Source of the DNA: Chromobotia macracanthus
Lineage: Eukaryota; Chordata; Actinopteri; Cypriniformes; Botiidae
Length of the DNA stretch: 64,000 nt
Direction of reading: 5' to 3'
NCBI GenBank assembly: GCA_036877525.1
Contig: JAZGTH010000005.1
Coordinates: 3,064,001-3,128,000 of the forward strand
The notes under the pieces are model-generated. The model did no database searches, had not been told where the DNA came from, and worked only from the letters and a program-made list of their open reading frames with translations. Below are positions 50,366 to 62,699 of the stretch, one piece after another. Position 1 is the stretch's first letter, and every line of letters starts with the position of its first letter. A program made the position numbers and the translations under genes.

Positions 50366-51042
50366 CTCAGCTACCATAATGGCTGGCTAATATAATGGTA
50401 AGTAGGAACACTTTGGAACAAAAGAACAGGCCCATTTGGAAGCCCTTGACATCTGAAGCTAAATGTTTTTTTGTAAAACGTTTGTAAAAAGGCAAAGCAC
50501 ACTCTTGTAATAAAAATCATCTAACTTAAAGGTTTCTAAAAGGGATAAAACAGTTTGTACTCTTAGGGTGGATCTCACACTTCTTAGATTAATGGATGAA
50601 ATAGAGACAGCCACGAGGAGTAAAATAACAGGTATGATTCTTTAAAATATATAAAAGCTATAAATGTGGTAAAACATTTTAAATAATAAAAACAGATCAT
50701 TGTTATAGTGTGTAACAGATTCTCCCTTTATTCCTATTGTTAGGGAATCGGGGGTTAAAACCCTTTTCTCCCGAAAGCTTATTCTGGGAGTAGATGATTT
50801 CAGCTCAACTGACAAAAATGAAATTTCATTGGGAGAAGCACATGGGAAAATTTGTTCAGATCCCCTGATGAGGATGAATTTGAAACAGGCTCAATCCTAT
50901 CTCTCTTCTCCATTTCATTTACTAAGGAGGATTGGGTACCCCTTTTTCTTTTCAGTTGAGCCTAGGGGACACTATCAAAAGACTGTTCCATTTTCTGTTT
51001 ATCTAGATCAATTTGTGTCTCTTTTTCTCCTTACTCGATACT

Positions 51043-51339
51043 TTACCATTTCCATGTTTCCTGTTTTTGATTGGTTTCTGGAGCGGCTGGCTGGAGTTCT
51101 ACATCTTTATCTGCTCCACCGAGAGGAGGTTCTGCCGGAAAATTAAAATGTTGTAGCTCTGCCTCATTAATTGTTGCTTTCCTTGTGTCCATCATTTTAA
51201 GCTTGTTGGTAAACAACTTTGGGTAATCTCTGTCAAGATGGGTTGAATCTCCACAAAGATTGTACCTTCTGGCATAGTAAAATTCTTCAAAAGTATGCCC
51301 AATTTCTTTGCAAATTTCACAAAATACTTTCTCTACCAA
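51043..51339 (-). mobile_element. LINE ORF1-like fragment with two zinc knuckles
   Basis: The reverse frame reads CEICKEIGHTFEEFYYARR followed by CNLCGDSTHLDRDYP. These are two CCHC-type knuckles, each with its last Cys changed (Phe and Tyr). Tandem knuckles of this form occur in ORF1 or gag of fish L1/Tx1-type retrotransposons. The flanking frame shows no other domain. Confidence 0.55.
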
Positions 51340-51499
51340 GCCTCTACCAAGTGTCCAAACTCACAACAGCTTGGGCAATCCTTGGTAGTGAATGTGGCCC
51401 ATGTTTTCACCAAGAACTATCATTGAAGGCAGATGTCTTAGGCCTAAGTAGAAATAGATTGCATGGACTGTCATGCTTAAATTGTTGTTTTAATGTTGT

Positions 51500-51890
51500 T
51501 GTTTATGGTATATTTAAACATGCTGGCTAAAGCTAAGCATACATTTAGTGAGATTATTATACATGTCGGCACAAATGATGTTCATTTCCATCAGTCGGAG
51601 ATCACTAAAGATAATATTAAAGAGGTGTGTGACCTTACTAGTACGATGTCGGACAGTAATATTCTCTGGCCCCCTCCCTGCTTATCGTGGTGATAAAAAA
51701 CAGTCTGCTATGTAATCACTAAACGGCTGGATGTCTAAGTGGTGTGCACAGAATAACATGTTTCATAGATAATTGGAAAAGTTTTTGGGGCAGACCTGAC
51801 CTAAAAAAAGAGATGGCCTCCATTCCTCTAGGGCTGGTGCTGCTTATTTATCTAGAAATTTGGCACAGTCTTATTAATTCTACTAATACA
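51500..51890 (+). mobile_element. SGNH-esterase-like fragment, probably retrotransposon ORF1
   Basis: The frame at 51493-51693 has AKHTFSEIIIHVGTNDVHFHQSEITK, the block III Gly-x-Asn-Asp of SGNH/GDSL hydrolases. A second frame (51744 on) has FIDNWKSFWGRPDLKK and ends near a degraded block V. The block I GDS and the catalytic Asp-x-x-His are not readable. Such esterase domains are known in ORF1 of some CR1/L2-type LINEs of fish. Confidence 0.5.
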
Positions 51891-52049
51891 CAAAATCTCG
51901 TATCTGTAAACTGTCGTGGCCGTATATGTTGGAATCCAACTCTGACAAAAAAAACAGAATTTCATAATTTAATAGTTTTAAATTACGCACAGGTAAATTA
52001 CAATTACACATACATGTTTAAAATTATGTACGATTATTTTAAACAGTGA

Positions 52050-52790
52050 TTTTATTCCTTAGCAAACAACCAAAATGCTCGAAATCATTCATCATCCATC
52101 ATTGACGCTCGCTCCGTACAAAGCACAGTGTGTCTTTGCTTTGCGTGGTCAAACAAATTCCAAGGTCTGCTCTGAATGAATGATCATGGGAGAACGCGAA
52201 CGCAGTCCCCCAACCAGAAACTATCCAGTCGAGATTCCCACATTTGGGGAATTTGCCAGCTATAGACTGTAGACAGTCGCGGCCTCTAATTGGCTGAGAA
52301 TCTACAGTGTCTACAGGTACCGTAGACTCCTGACCAATCGGAAGGCCGAACTGTCTACAGTTTCGCCCAACTCTTAGACTGTAGACAACCAATCAAAGTG
52401 GCTATGCAAATACACGACGTCAATAAGAGCGTAAATGTGTTTTTTATGTACCTGGTCAAAGCATCAGAATACACGCCTGGAATTAGAAATTACTTTTAAC
52501 TCGACATGTCACCAGCATATCTGCGATGACCTGTCATCCGGCGTTTGTGAAATTATAATATTCACACAGTTTTTTATTGTCATTATGATCAAATGTCTGT
52601 AGACCACCTTGTGTAAAATATGTACAGTGGGGAAATGTAACTTTAACTTTTTTTTAAAATAGTTGTTTCCAGTTTTCAACAAACCATGGTATTTTTTTTT
52701 CCTGGCACCTTATGCATTCCACCTGAATCGCTTTGTGCCAGGTTCATATGACTCCTAAACAATATGTTGTTTGAACATATGTTTTTCTAT
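52050..52790. other. GC-richer CCAAT-containing stretch, possible old promoter
   Basis: Contains repeated TGTAGAC/GTCTACA words (52267, 52310, 52350, 52378) and several CCAAT/ATTGG boxes (52289, 52337, 52390). CpG content is higher than in the surroundings. It precedes the decayed reading frames at 52800-54140, so it may be their former promoter. That link is inference. Confidence 0.35.
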
Positions 52791-52799
52791 GGTGCTCAC

Positions 52800-54140
52800 T
52801 GCTCTCTGTCTGTGTTTTTAGGTACAAGTGCAAGTGCCCTGCACTTCCAAGTCTACCTGCTAGAAGGATAAGTTCAGTGGAATGAGGCTTGTGCTGTGAC
52901 TGCAAGTGAAGGTGGCAGTAGAGAACATCTGCTATGGCGGCCAACTGCAGCAGTATGTTAACGTACTGAGTGAGCAGATGCTGGGCCGTAAATTGGCAGA
53001 GGATTACACCAGCCCTGGAGAATACACGCCTGCATTTCACTCATATGTTATTCAAAGAACAGCTGTTTGTGACACTTCTACGTCTACAGGCGGGCTCATT
53101 GCTTTGGAATCCTTTTTTTCCAAACAAACAAAACTTATGAGGAAGACATTGCTGTAAATTCTGATGCTCCAGATGGGATTCAGAAGATCTTGGAGAGTGA
53201 TCTGGAGGGGGATGAAGGTTTTGAGGATTCGGACTTCATTACTGAGCACCTTGAGATCTTGGAGTTCAAGCTTTAAACCCCCTCATCCCATTCAGAAACA
53301 GGCAGCAGCCTGACAATCTCATGGTCAGTCATCGTCCTAGACAGATCCAGCAGTCTTCCTTGCCTGAGCCCATTACAGATAAGCCAGCCACTCAGAGCCA
53401 AGTAACTGAATTTCCAAATAGACAAGAACACTGCTTGCACTTGATTTAGGTTGGAATTACTTCAATGGTAATTACTTTATTGCAGAGTGATATGAAAGAA
53501 GTGTGACAGGGGAGATGTATAATAATTTCCTTTAATTCACAGGTGGAGTGGCTCAGAACAGATGACTGAGCTGGTTATGGCCTTGTTATCAACATGGCCA
53601 GGAGTCTGGTGGACCTCAGACATCAAGGGTTTGTCATGCAGCAGACGGTAGATGAGTTTGTCACTCTGTGGGACAAACTGTCAAAGTATGACAAAACCAC
53701 TCTCACCTACCCTGCAACAAGAGTGACCCTTGGGGCTGACAGTCTAAAACGGTATGTGTCCATATTATCAGTTTGTAGCATTTGTGTTTAATTCAAGTGT
53801 TTGTCCTGTATTCTTCACATAATTTGTTTAACATTACTGTCTCTTCTCTCACTTAACAGTTGCTTCATTAGTGAAGGCAATGGACCAGCTCAGTGGCCCA
53901 ATGCTAGCCATCTCATTGAGGCCATCTGCCTGGCTCCTTGCTACATTTACCTTGCTAGACAGACCATCACCGGAGTCAGGCTGCCATAGATCTCCGGATA
54001 GATCTGGACAGGGAGCGAACCTTCTCCCACAGGCTCTGCAGCAGAACTTGGTGCCAAATCTGCTGCAGCACAGCAAAGACAGCCCCCTCCAGTCCAGGTG
54101 GGTTCTGTGGTCCCTGACACTGCTTGTTTGCCTCTAGAGT
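52800..54140 (+). pseudogene. Decayed multi-part coding element of unknown family
   Basis: Several frames look protein-like but do not join. 52906-53157 has GGQLQQYVNVLSEQMLGRKL. 53119-53276 has an acidic segment DLEGDEGFEDSDFITEHLE. 53594-53750 has RHQGFVMQQTVDEFVTLWDKLSKYDKTTL, bounded by splice-like sites, and 53861-53930 has NGPAQWPNASHLIEAI. These resemble a class of unannotated fish transposon-encoded proteins that I cannot name with confidence. At least one frameshift and several stops are present. I do not assign a function. Confidence 0.4.
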
Positions 54141-54600
54141 CAAACTAAAGTCTAAAGTCTCTAGAAAAATTGTGGAGCAGTGGATGTAGGAGATGAGAGG
54201 GAGACGAGATAAATGCTACACAGAGCACTGCAAAAAAATGTACCTATTGGTATACATAGTTTAAGTGTTTATATTGTGTTTTTTCTGCTTATATTTAATA
54301 TTAATAAAGTCTTTTTCTCATTTATATGGGCATTTCTGCTGTTAGCATACACACAGGAGAACAAGCAGATCCAACAAGAGAATATCCCAACAGAAAAATA
54401 TCATCAGGTTCATCAGAAACCAAATCATTACTTGGATAAACATAAACATCATTACATCCATAAACAGCGTATGTTGGCATAAAAAGCGGATGACAGGGAC
54501 TAGCTATGATCGCTATTAGCAGTGTAGCATAAGTGCACACTTAGCTGGTGTGTGTTCAGAGTCTTCCTTTGTATTGCAGGTCCGAGTAGTGAAGGAGAGC
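54140..54600. other. Spacer, nothing recognised
   Basis: AT-rich sequence without convincing coding potential. A short GGAATTCGTAGCT-type triplication lies just downstream at 54620-54655. Confidence 0.4.
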
Positions 54601-55210
54601 AATAGAGAATAGGTGGTAGCTGGAATTCGCTGGAATTCGTAGCTGGAATTCGTACATCTTTGATGTACTCCTCCATGGCCTTGTGTTCAGGTGTGGACAA
54701 GGGTTCTACCCTTTGGGAGTTTCGCCCCAGGCACCAGGTTAATGTCCCATGGCTGGTGTAGTGGAAGACGTGTAGCTGCTTGTTTGCTGAATACATCCTG
54801 GAATTCCCGGTATTCAGATGGGATTTTGGGACATGTTTGAGGCTCTGGACTATCTTTGTTTGTCGAACATAGTTGTAGTTCTTGACTGTGGGAACGGGGA
54901 ATCGGGACCTTTGTATGCAAAACTCACTCCATCGTGTGTCTAGGAGGGCTTGTTCTCGAAAGGAACAGATGGGAGGAACAGATTCATACAATATGAACTG
55001 TAAGAAGTTTGAGAGTAGACACAACAGGACTTATTTGTAAAGTACTCACCGCAGTGTGTGGGGGACGAGTAGAACAGATTTTGGTAAAGTGACCAGAGGA
55101 ACCACAGTAGAGACATAAACCAGGCGACGTGTGCGTTCTGATTTTGATAGACAGTTAAAGTCTTTTCACATGGGTTCTGGTGCTGGAGGAGGGGGTGAGG
55201 CAAGTGGACG
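54600..55210 (-). mobile_element. Ty3/Gypsy fragment on reverse strand (zinc knuckle, start of RT)
   Basis: Reading from 55210 downwards, a CCHC zinc knuckle CLYCGSSGHFTKIC lies near 55110-55070. After a gap and frame changes, REFQDVFSKQAATRLPLHQP and WDINLVPGAKLPKG mark the segment before the reverse transcriptase, and LSTPEHKAMEEYIKD its first helix. Most of protease and the RT catalytic part are deleted. It is a different family from the Gypsy element at 58.9-62.7 kb. Confidence 0.75.
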
Positions 55211-55369
55211 CGAATGAGTAACTTCCTCTAATTCGCATGTGGTCAGATGTTGAGATATCCATAGTGCTCTCCCTAACCCCTGTCAGTATGCCGTGAAGAG
55301 TGCAGTTTTATTCCATCCACTAGTAGCAGTGAGGGTGCAAAATTGCCTGTGCCCTGGGGGGAACATCAA

Positions 55370-58300
55370 CTGTGTTGACCACCATGCTAATGGGTTTTAT
55401 GCTACAGCGGGCAAAAAATTATGCGATTGACCGGCATAAAATTTATTTCCTAATTGTCACAGGGGCTGAGATAACAGTAATACCTGATAACAATTATTCT
55501 GGTATTTTACACGGGAGAAACAATTAGAGCGGACAGTGCTACAGGTAAAGTTGTTATGCTGAGAAAAACTATACCTATTATGATAACATTGAGGTTATGG
55601 ATGTATTGGCTACAGTATGGGTCGGGGCAGTCTCACAGTCTCTACTTGGACTTGCAATACTGTGTAAACTATCAGCCAGTCTGCAGCTGCAGGGGAACAC
55701 ATTAATGTGGCTGAGACAGGTCATTCTTGTTGAGAAAAACACAGTTACTGAGGAGAGTGTTTTGTATCCAAGGCACCCTACTTGGTCGACTGCTCATAGG
55801 GAGTTTGGCCTCATAAAAATGGTAGCTGATTGGTAGCTGATCCTTCTGCTGTTTTCTCCTGTGTACCAGCTGATGCTAAAAAAACATTCTGTAATAGACA
55901 TCCAATAGATTTTGGTCAGTGCCCCTTCATGAATCCTGTCAGGATTGGTTCAGCTTCATATGTAATGGGCAAAAACACATATGGAATAGATGGGCTTCAT
56001 AACAGTCCCACAGTTTATCATCAGTTAAACCACCGCTTTACAGGGAGGAAAAAGAAAAAACAAGGAAATATATACAATGATACAGTAACAACGGTATGTC
56101 AATTAATCAATCAATTATCAATAACTATCAAGTCAGATATTGACTATGGAGTATCAAATATCTATTATGCACAGTCTCCCAGTGATCATCAGGCCCTAAA
56201 AGCAACATTAGACAAATGGGACAGACAGCCAAGCTTAGTTCAGTACATAGACAACATTTTGATTTGTAGTATGACAAGAATAAACACATGAGAGCTATGG
56301 AAGCGTTGCTCGACTTGCTGCATGCTGATGGAAAACAAAGCTCAATGCACAAAACCTTCAGTTGTTTTTCTGGGACAAATGATACCTGCCCAGGGCCGAC
56401 TACCCTTGCCAAGTTGCACATCTGCACTAGACAACCTAAAGTTACCCACAACAATACATGAACTCAGATCAGTATTGGGGTTGTTTAACTTCTATCGCCT
56501 ATGGGTGGAAAGTTATGCAAAAAACATCAGAATTACAGATAGCTCCGAAGGGTCAAGTTTCTAACACTGCATTGCAGCAATTAGAGCAACTGAAACATGA
56601 ATTGAAACACGCACCTGCATTCGCCTGCTCAAGAGTGGCTAATTATCATTTGTAGCAGAGAAATAAGGTTACATGTCCTCTGTCCTCTGTCAACAATGGG
56701 GCACAGAACATAAACCTGTAGGCTATTATAGCTCTGATGGTGTACATTGTTAGAGCAACCACACATTACACTCCGCAAAACATCAGTAGAAAACATAGCT
56801 ACGTTTCTACTGGGGGGGACAGATTTTGAAAAACAAAAATTAAAATTGAATTGTAGCAACAAGATGTGATAATCATAGACCCAATCCATCTCTAATCCAG
56901 ACATGACACTGTATGTAGATGGTGAAGGGGTGAGAATAGCATCTTATGCTACAGTGGATGAACATCAAGTTTTTAAAGCAGCTAGACTGCCAGATAACAC
57001 CACGGCACAAGTGGCAGAACTATTTGCACTCATTGAGGCTTGCAAAACAGAGGAGGGAAAGAGATTTACACAGACAGCAGATATGCATTTGGGGTGGTGC
57101 ATGATTTTGGGCAAATATGGAAGGCTAGGGGATACAACACAAGTTTAGGCACACCAATACTAAACCAGAAGGAAGAGCTGGTTTAGAGAAGGAAAAGTTA
57201 AAGTACACACCAAGGGTGACACGACACAAGAAAAAGAAAATAAAAGAGATCTAGCAGCTAAGGGTGCAGTGTTGGCTCAATCACAGCCAAAACAAGTTGT
57301 AACAATAAATCAGTTGAAAATGACTGATCTGACCCCTATTAGAGATACAAGAAGCATGCCAACATCAATCTGACACTGTAACAGTTCATGACTTTTTACC
57401 AGAACAAATGGTGTGTGTTAAAATTCTAAGACGGGAAAGTTAGGTCCTAAATGGGAAGGACCTTATCAAATTCTCCTAATCATGCCTACAGCAGCAAAAA
57501 AAAGTGCAGGGTAAGACCAATTGGATACATGGCTCACATTGTCTTGCTGTGTCAAGTGTTGGTGCAGACCTGGTGGCATAAGAGCTCAGGAACAGAACTT
57601 CTTTTAGGGAGGGAGGGGCCAGTCCCTCGAGTGAAGAAATCTGCTCACTTATTGCTCCCATTAGCTTGCTCGCTGACACTTCACAGTTTAAAGACTGATA
57701 AATGAAAGGGAGAGACATCATCCTATCTTATCAACTGACTGTTGCACACTGCTTTCCTGTTTTATGTTTTTTTCTCCTGTTTTACAGGAGAAAAAATTGA
57801 GCACAGTTGAGCATTAAACACAGTTGAGCATATGCCAACTGTCAGTGAAGTTGACAGCCATCGACTAGTGACGTGGGCATCAAAATACTGCTTTCTGCAA
57901 CGGAGACCATTCATGTGTGACCTGCTGATCTCAAAACATTATTGAGTTTATCCAGATCTGGAAAGAAACAGTTCAGTATCGACCAAAGAACATTCCATTA
58001 CATGTTAATGATATAATTAGTAGTGTCTATGATTGTGATTTTATATCTCATATGGCCATGAGATCCCTTCAAATGCAGCTGATGTTATATGTTTGGAAGT
58101 AGTGAACAAGACTGAATGTTACTGGTTTCCCGGGACAGGGAAGGAAATAACTGACTGTGTGAATACCACTGGGTGTCTTACGATATATGATAAAGGGGCA
58201 AATCCCATATCTATGAAATGTATGCTAAGTCCCTGATTTTCATAGGTGGTAAGATGGGTCTGTGGTAGTAAGACATTACTGACAGACATCCCGATTGATG

Positions 58301-58580
58301 GAAAAGGATTATGTGCAAGAGTGACTTTAAAGGAAGATATTTATGTTGTCAGGTTGGTTAATAAAGCTAAAAAGAGCACCATGAAAGGACACAGGAAACA
58401 GTGAGCTATTATCATCCCTAAAGATCCTATTGTGTTTATAGATGCTATAGGACAACTTTAGGGTATCCCTAAAGAATTTAAAGTTCGTCCTTACAAGCAT
58501 TGGGAAGACAATTAGACGCTACCAACAGAATGACTCTCTAAAACCGAATGGTGATTATATTGCCATTATTATATTATATT
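55370..58580 (+). mobile_element. Endogenous retrovirus remnant (pol and env pieces)
   Basis: Old, broken provirus. A protease-like TGAEITVIPDNN lies at about 55463-55498. Reverse transcriptase pieces follow: NSPTVYHQLNHRF near 55995-56033 and LVQYIDNILIC near 56235-56270, where the catalytic YxDD reads YIDN. The connection segment ELRSVLGLFNFYRLW is near 56461-56505. RNase H has TLYVDGEGV and QVAELFALIEACK (56903-57060). Integrase tail pieces lie near 57400-57480, and env pieces at 58010-58500 include WFPGTGKEI and VFIDAIG. Frameshifts and stops occur throughout. No gag and no flanking LTR pair were found. The env style suggests a fish retrovirus outside the simple lentivirus type; exact genus not determined. 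Confidence 0.65.
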
Positions 58581-60387
58581 AATTATAGTTGTGCGTAGAG
58601 GGTTGTAAAAATTGTGTTACCAAAATAGAACTTTCTATTGAAAATGCAACAAGTAGTTGCACTTCAATTTTTTTTTTTAAATGTTGTGCCTTTCTTTAAA
58701 TGTTGTTGAATGTTTCTAAATGTTGCATGTTTTTGCAGCATGGCTGGTTCGCTGTTAGAGTAAGAAAATAGTATTAATGCACATAAGAAAAAGATGTTGA
58801 ATCCAATTCACCTATAATTCATTTAAACATTACAACAGATAGACAGAAACATAGCAGGAAATACATTAAGGCAGAGGATAAAGGGTCATATGTGCATTAA
58901 TTGTTACATTTTATTTATTTAGGAGATCCGCAAAGTGAAGATGTCCAGAGAAAAGTGCATGTAAGAACCCAGCCAGCTAAGAAAGTTTATTTCTCTCACA
59001 TTGCACAAATCTAAAAGACTGAGTAACCTATGGATCATTTAGAGGACTTGAAACTTGAGGTGATAGGAGCATTATATGCTCTTTCAAAATATAATCTCTT
59101 AGAATTATGTGAGTTTCTAGAGATTGTGAAAATATTAACAACAAGTCGTTCATTTCTTATTTCTCTGATTGTGAGGTATATATAGAGAGAGTCATTAGAG
59201 GAGCTTGAAGATGCTGGTATGTCAGAGAGACAAAATCAGTGAAATGCAGAAGGTCAATGCAAATAGTGACTCAGAAAACCACACAACACAGACTTCTAAG
59301 AGAGTGACTTTAGATCCAGTAGCAGCAACAACAACAACAGAAATTGGGATATTACAATTAGCTCTGCAGAAACTAATTGAGCAAAAACAGGGTGCAGTGA
59401 ATTGCACATATTGAAACACTAGTACACCAAAAAATGTAAATATTCCACAAAGCCCTCATACATTGCAAAGCTCAAACTTACAGCAAGACACAAGCTCATA
59501 CATGAATCCTGTGCCACCCTGCCACCATTCGTGCTTCCGTGGAACAAAGAGTTCAAAATATCAGGACAGGATGGTGAGCATGGACAAAAACACAAACTCG
59601 CTTTTTCAAGTTTGTCTTAACAAATTGAGCAGGAAATAAGCAGGGGGTTTTCAGACATTAAAATCATAGACACAATAATAAAGGCAATAGCACCAGGCAA
59701 AGGAAAACCAAATCTAACCCTGCCTATACTAAGATTACAGGCACATTACCAAGAAAGGGGTGCAATGGAATTGTACAAGCAACTGACCTCAGAGGTGCAG
59801 AGTAGCAAGGAGACTCCACAATGTTTTCTTGTCCGGTGTCTTGATTTGAGGCAGAAAGTCTAGTTCGGAGCATGTTTCTTCACACAGTCCTTACTGGGCT
59901 ACAAAATGATAGTATCAGAAATGACCTGCAACCCTACCAGACAAGAACCATGTGAGTGATGAAATTCTCTTGGACAAGGTCAATGTCGTTTGTGCCAATG
60001 AAGTGTCACAACAAAAAGAAGCTTTTAATCCAGCAGCATCACACTAAAGTGAATCTAGTGCAGGCTGATGAAGTTGCTGTTGAAAAGAAAGGGAAGACAC
60101 TGTGTCAAAAACTAAACACAGGGAAACCTGAACCTGACATCTTGAGTGAGCTAAAAGAAATGTGGTCAGACAAGGCATTGTTGAACGATCTCAGTGCAGA
60201 GGTGTCTCAAATTAAAGAATCTATTTGACAACCTCAGATCATGTTCACACAGTGTTCAGACCAGGAGAGGGTCAAACCAACATGCTACCAACCTTGTCTT
60301 CATTTCCACCTTAAAGTTATCTGCAGCCCCATGACAGGAGAAGGGAGGCATTTCAGCAGCAACAGTGGCTCCTTACACAACGCTTCC

Positions 60388-60510
60388 ATCCTCCAGAAGC
60401 TTGTGTGAGAAAATGTCTAGCATGTCAGCAAAGTGGATTTGATGTTTACTGCACTCATGGCTATAGATGTGGCAGTAGTGACCATTTCCTGGCAAGTTGT
60501 AGAGCGTGAA
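60388..60510 (+). pseudogene. Gag zinc-knuckle segment of the Gypsy element
   Basis: The frame reads CVRKCLACQQSGFDVYCTHG then YRCGSSDHFLASCRA and a stop. This is a CCHC knuckle (C-x4-H-x4-C) in which the first Cys is Gly (GGC in place of an expected TGC). An extra CxxC pair precedes it. The knuckle normally binds packaged RNA. Confidence 0.7.
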
Positions 60511-60573
60511 GTATTACAATGTATAGAGACCATTTGTTAAACGAAGTGGGGTCACAACTGCGGGACAGGGAGT

Positions 60574-60728
60574 GACCTGTTATACAATGAAGTCCCCACA
60601 AAGCTGTGCTCAATGTGGTATCACATATTTTGGCCTCATGTTGAGACAATGTGCTGCCTGTAAGCAAACATTGTATTGATCCAAAGCATGTCACTGGGCA
60701 GATCATAAGAAACAATGCAATCAGCCCT
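60574..60728 (+). pseudogene. MYND-type zinc finger in the Gypsy element
   Basis: The frame from 60589 reads CAQCG, then LMLRQCAACKQTLY, a TGA, then SKACHWADHKKQCNQP. The spacing fits a MYND finger: CxxC, CxxC, YC (here the Cys codon is TGA), C, then H and C. MYND fingers normally bind proline-rich peptides of partner proteins. It sits between the gag knuckle and the protease, so it would have been part of the gag-pol protein. Confidence 0.65.
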
Positions 60729-60829
60729 AAAATGTCAACATGAATCCTGCAAAGCTTAAGAGGAAATTCAAAGCAAACAGGCCTAATTATGCTGCAAACA
60801 TAGGGAAGCAGTGTCTCGTGCAGTGTTAT

Positions 60830-61158
60830 ATTTAGGGCCTACTTGTTGATGCATTATGGGATACAGGATCTCAAGTGTGTATAGTAGATGAACTGCGGAA
60901 AGATAATAAGCACCAAATATCAGACTGAGAGATGTGGCAAAGGTAATTGATGCGCCTAAAGGCTTCCTACTTGTGGCGGTGAACGGAAAAGACATACCTT
61001 ACACAGGGTGGATGGAAGTGACATTTGGTTTTGCACCAAAAGAAATTAAAATGAAAGAACTGGTCATACCCATGTTGGTGATGAGCGGCGGGCAGCTTTC
61101 TCATCCTATTATCGGACACAATGTGATTAAGCAAATGATGAACAACAAGGAAACTTAG
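60830..61158 (+). pseudogene. Aspartic protease segment of the Gypsy element
   Basis: LVDALWDTGSQVCIVDEL carries the active-site Asp-Thr-Gly in the WDTGS form. The frame at 60934-61158 continues with GFLLVAVNGKDIPYTGW and HPIIGHNVIKQMM, where IIGHN is a decayed flap/ILG-type motif. A stop codon precedes the active site at about 60829. Confidence 0.7.
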
Positions 61159-62699
61159 CCAATTACGAATTAACATTTAAGAACAGTTCTTTCTAGTGCA
61201 GAGAAAAAAAAGACTCAAGCTTTAGTTAAGCGAATTCATGCAGAAACACCATGTGAGTATCTCATCAGAACAACAAAGGAAAATGTTCCCGTGCCTATAC
61301 ATACATCAGTACAAATTGAATGCAGAGTGCAATCACTCCGACCAAATGAAGAGACAACGTTAATCTGATGTTAACCCACAGAGGACAGAGGGGTTGGAGT
61401 TCTGTAAGACAATAATGACCCTGCAGGAAAATACTTCCCACACATAATTGTCAGTGTACAGAACACTACAGATCATGACCTAATGTTAGCAGGCAAGACA
61501 GTCAAAGGCACAGTGCAACCAGTACAGGCTGTGTATCCAATAACTGCTTTTGAGGACCCGGGCCTAAACTCTGTAAAGATCAATCAAATGAAAACTGGAA
61601 CTAACCATACCTCTGACATTCCATGGGTTGCGCCACTCAATTTGAGCCATCTCAGCGAGCCTGAAAAAAAAATGTTTCACAAATGTTACAAGAGGGAGCA
61701 GATTCATTTTCCACATTTGAGAGTGACATAGGTTGCATAGCCATTTCACTGAAGACACTTACCAGTCTTTGCCTAAACCCCTCTATCAAGAAACAATCTG
61801 ATCGCTCAAGGATGGGAGTGCAGAAATCAAACTCCCCATATTCCTTACCTGTGATATGTGTACGGAAAATGGATGGCAGTTTACGTCTGTGTATTGATTA
61901 CATAGAATTGAACCGGAAAACACATCCTGACAGACAACCCATCCCCTGTGTAGAAGACATCATGGACTCCTGGTTTTCACTTATTGATCAAGGAAAAGTG
62001 TATCATCAGGGTTACATGGACAAGGAGAGTAGACCTTTACCAGCCTTTGAAAGACTTAGTACAGTGGGGCAACTGAGAGTGGTCATGGGCTTGTTGAGTT
62101 ACCATCGACAGTATATAAACGATTTCTCCAGAATTGCAAGTGTTTTGTATGACCTGAGCCAAACAGAAGGGAGTGCAATGAGATGAGGAACCGACAGGCA
62201 AAAGAAAAGAATAGGGGACTGCCCTCTCACACACCAGTCGTATGGACAGACAAGCACCAAGAGATACTGGAGAGACTGATAAATTGCCTGGTCGAGCCAT
62301 CGGTACTTGCATTCCTAGATTTCTCGCTGTCTTTCATACTGCATACCAATGCCTCAAATCAGGGGCTTGAAGCTGTTTTGTATCAAAAGCAAGGCAGAAA
62401 GCTTACAGCTATCGCTTATGGCTCCCCGACACAGACAGCAGTGGAAAAGAGCCACCTACACTCAGGAAAACTGGAGTTCCTGGTCCTAAAGTGGGCTGTT
62501 ACTGAGAAATGTAAGGATTATTTGTACTTTGCAGCCATATTCACTGTGTATAGTGACAACAATCCACTCACCTATGTCTTGACAAGTGTAAAGTTGAATG
62601 CAACAGGATGTAGATGGGTGGACGAACTCTCAGACTTTCATTTTAACATCAGATATCGCCCAGGAAAGGAAAATATGGATGCAGACAGTCTGTCCTGAA

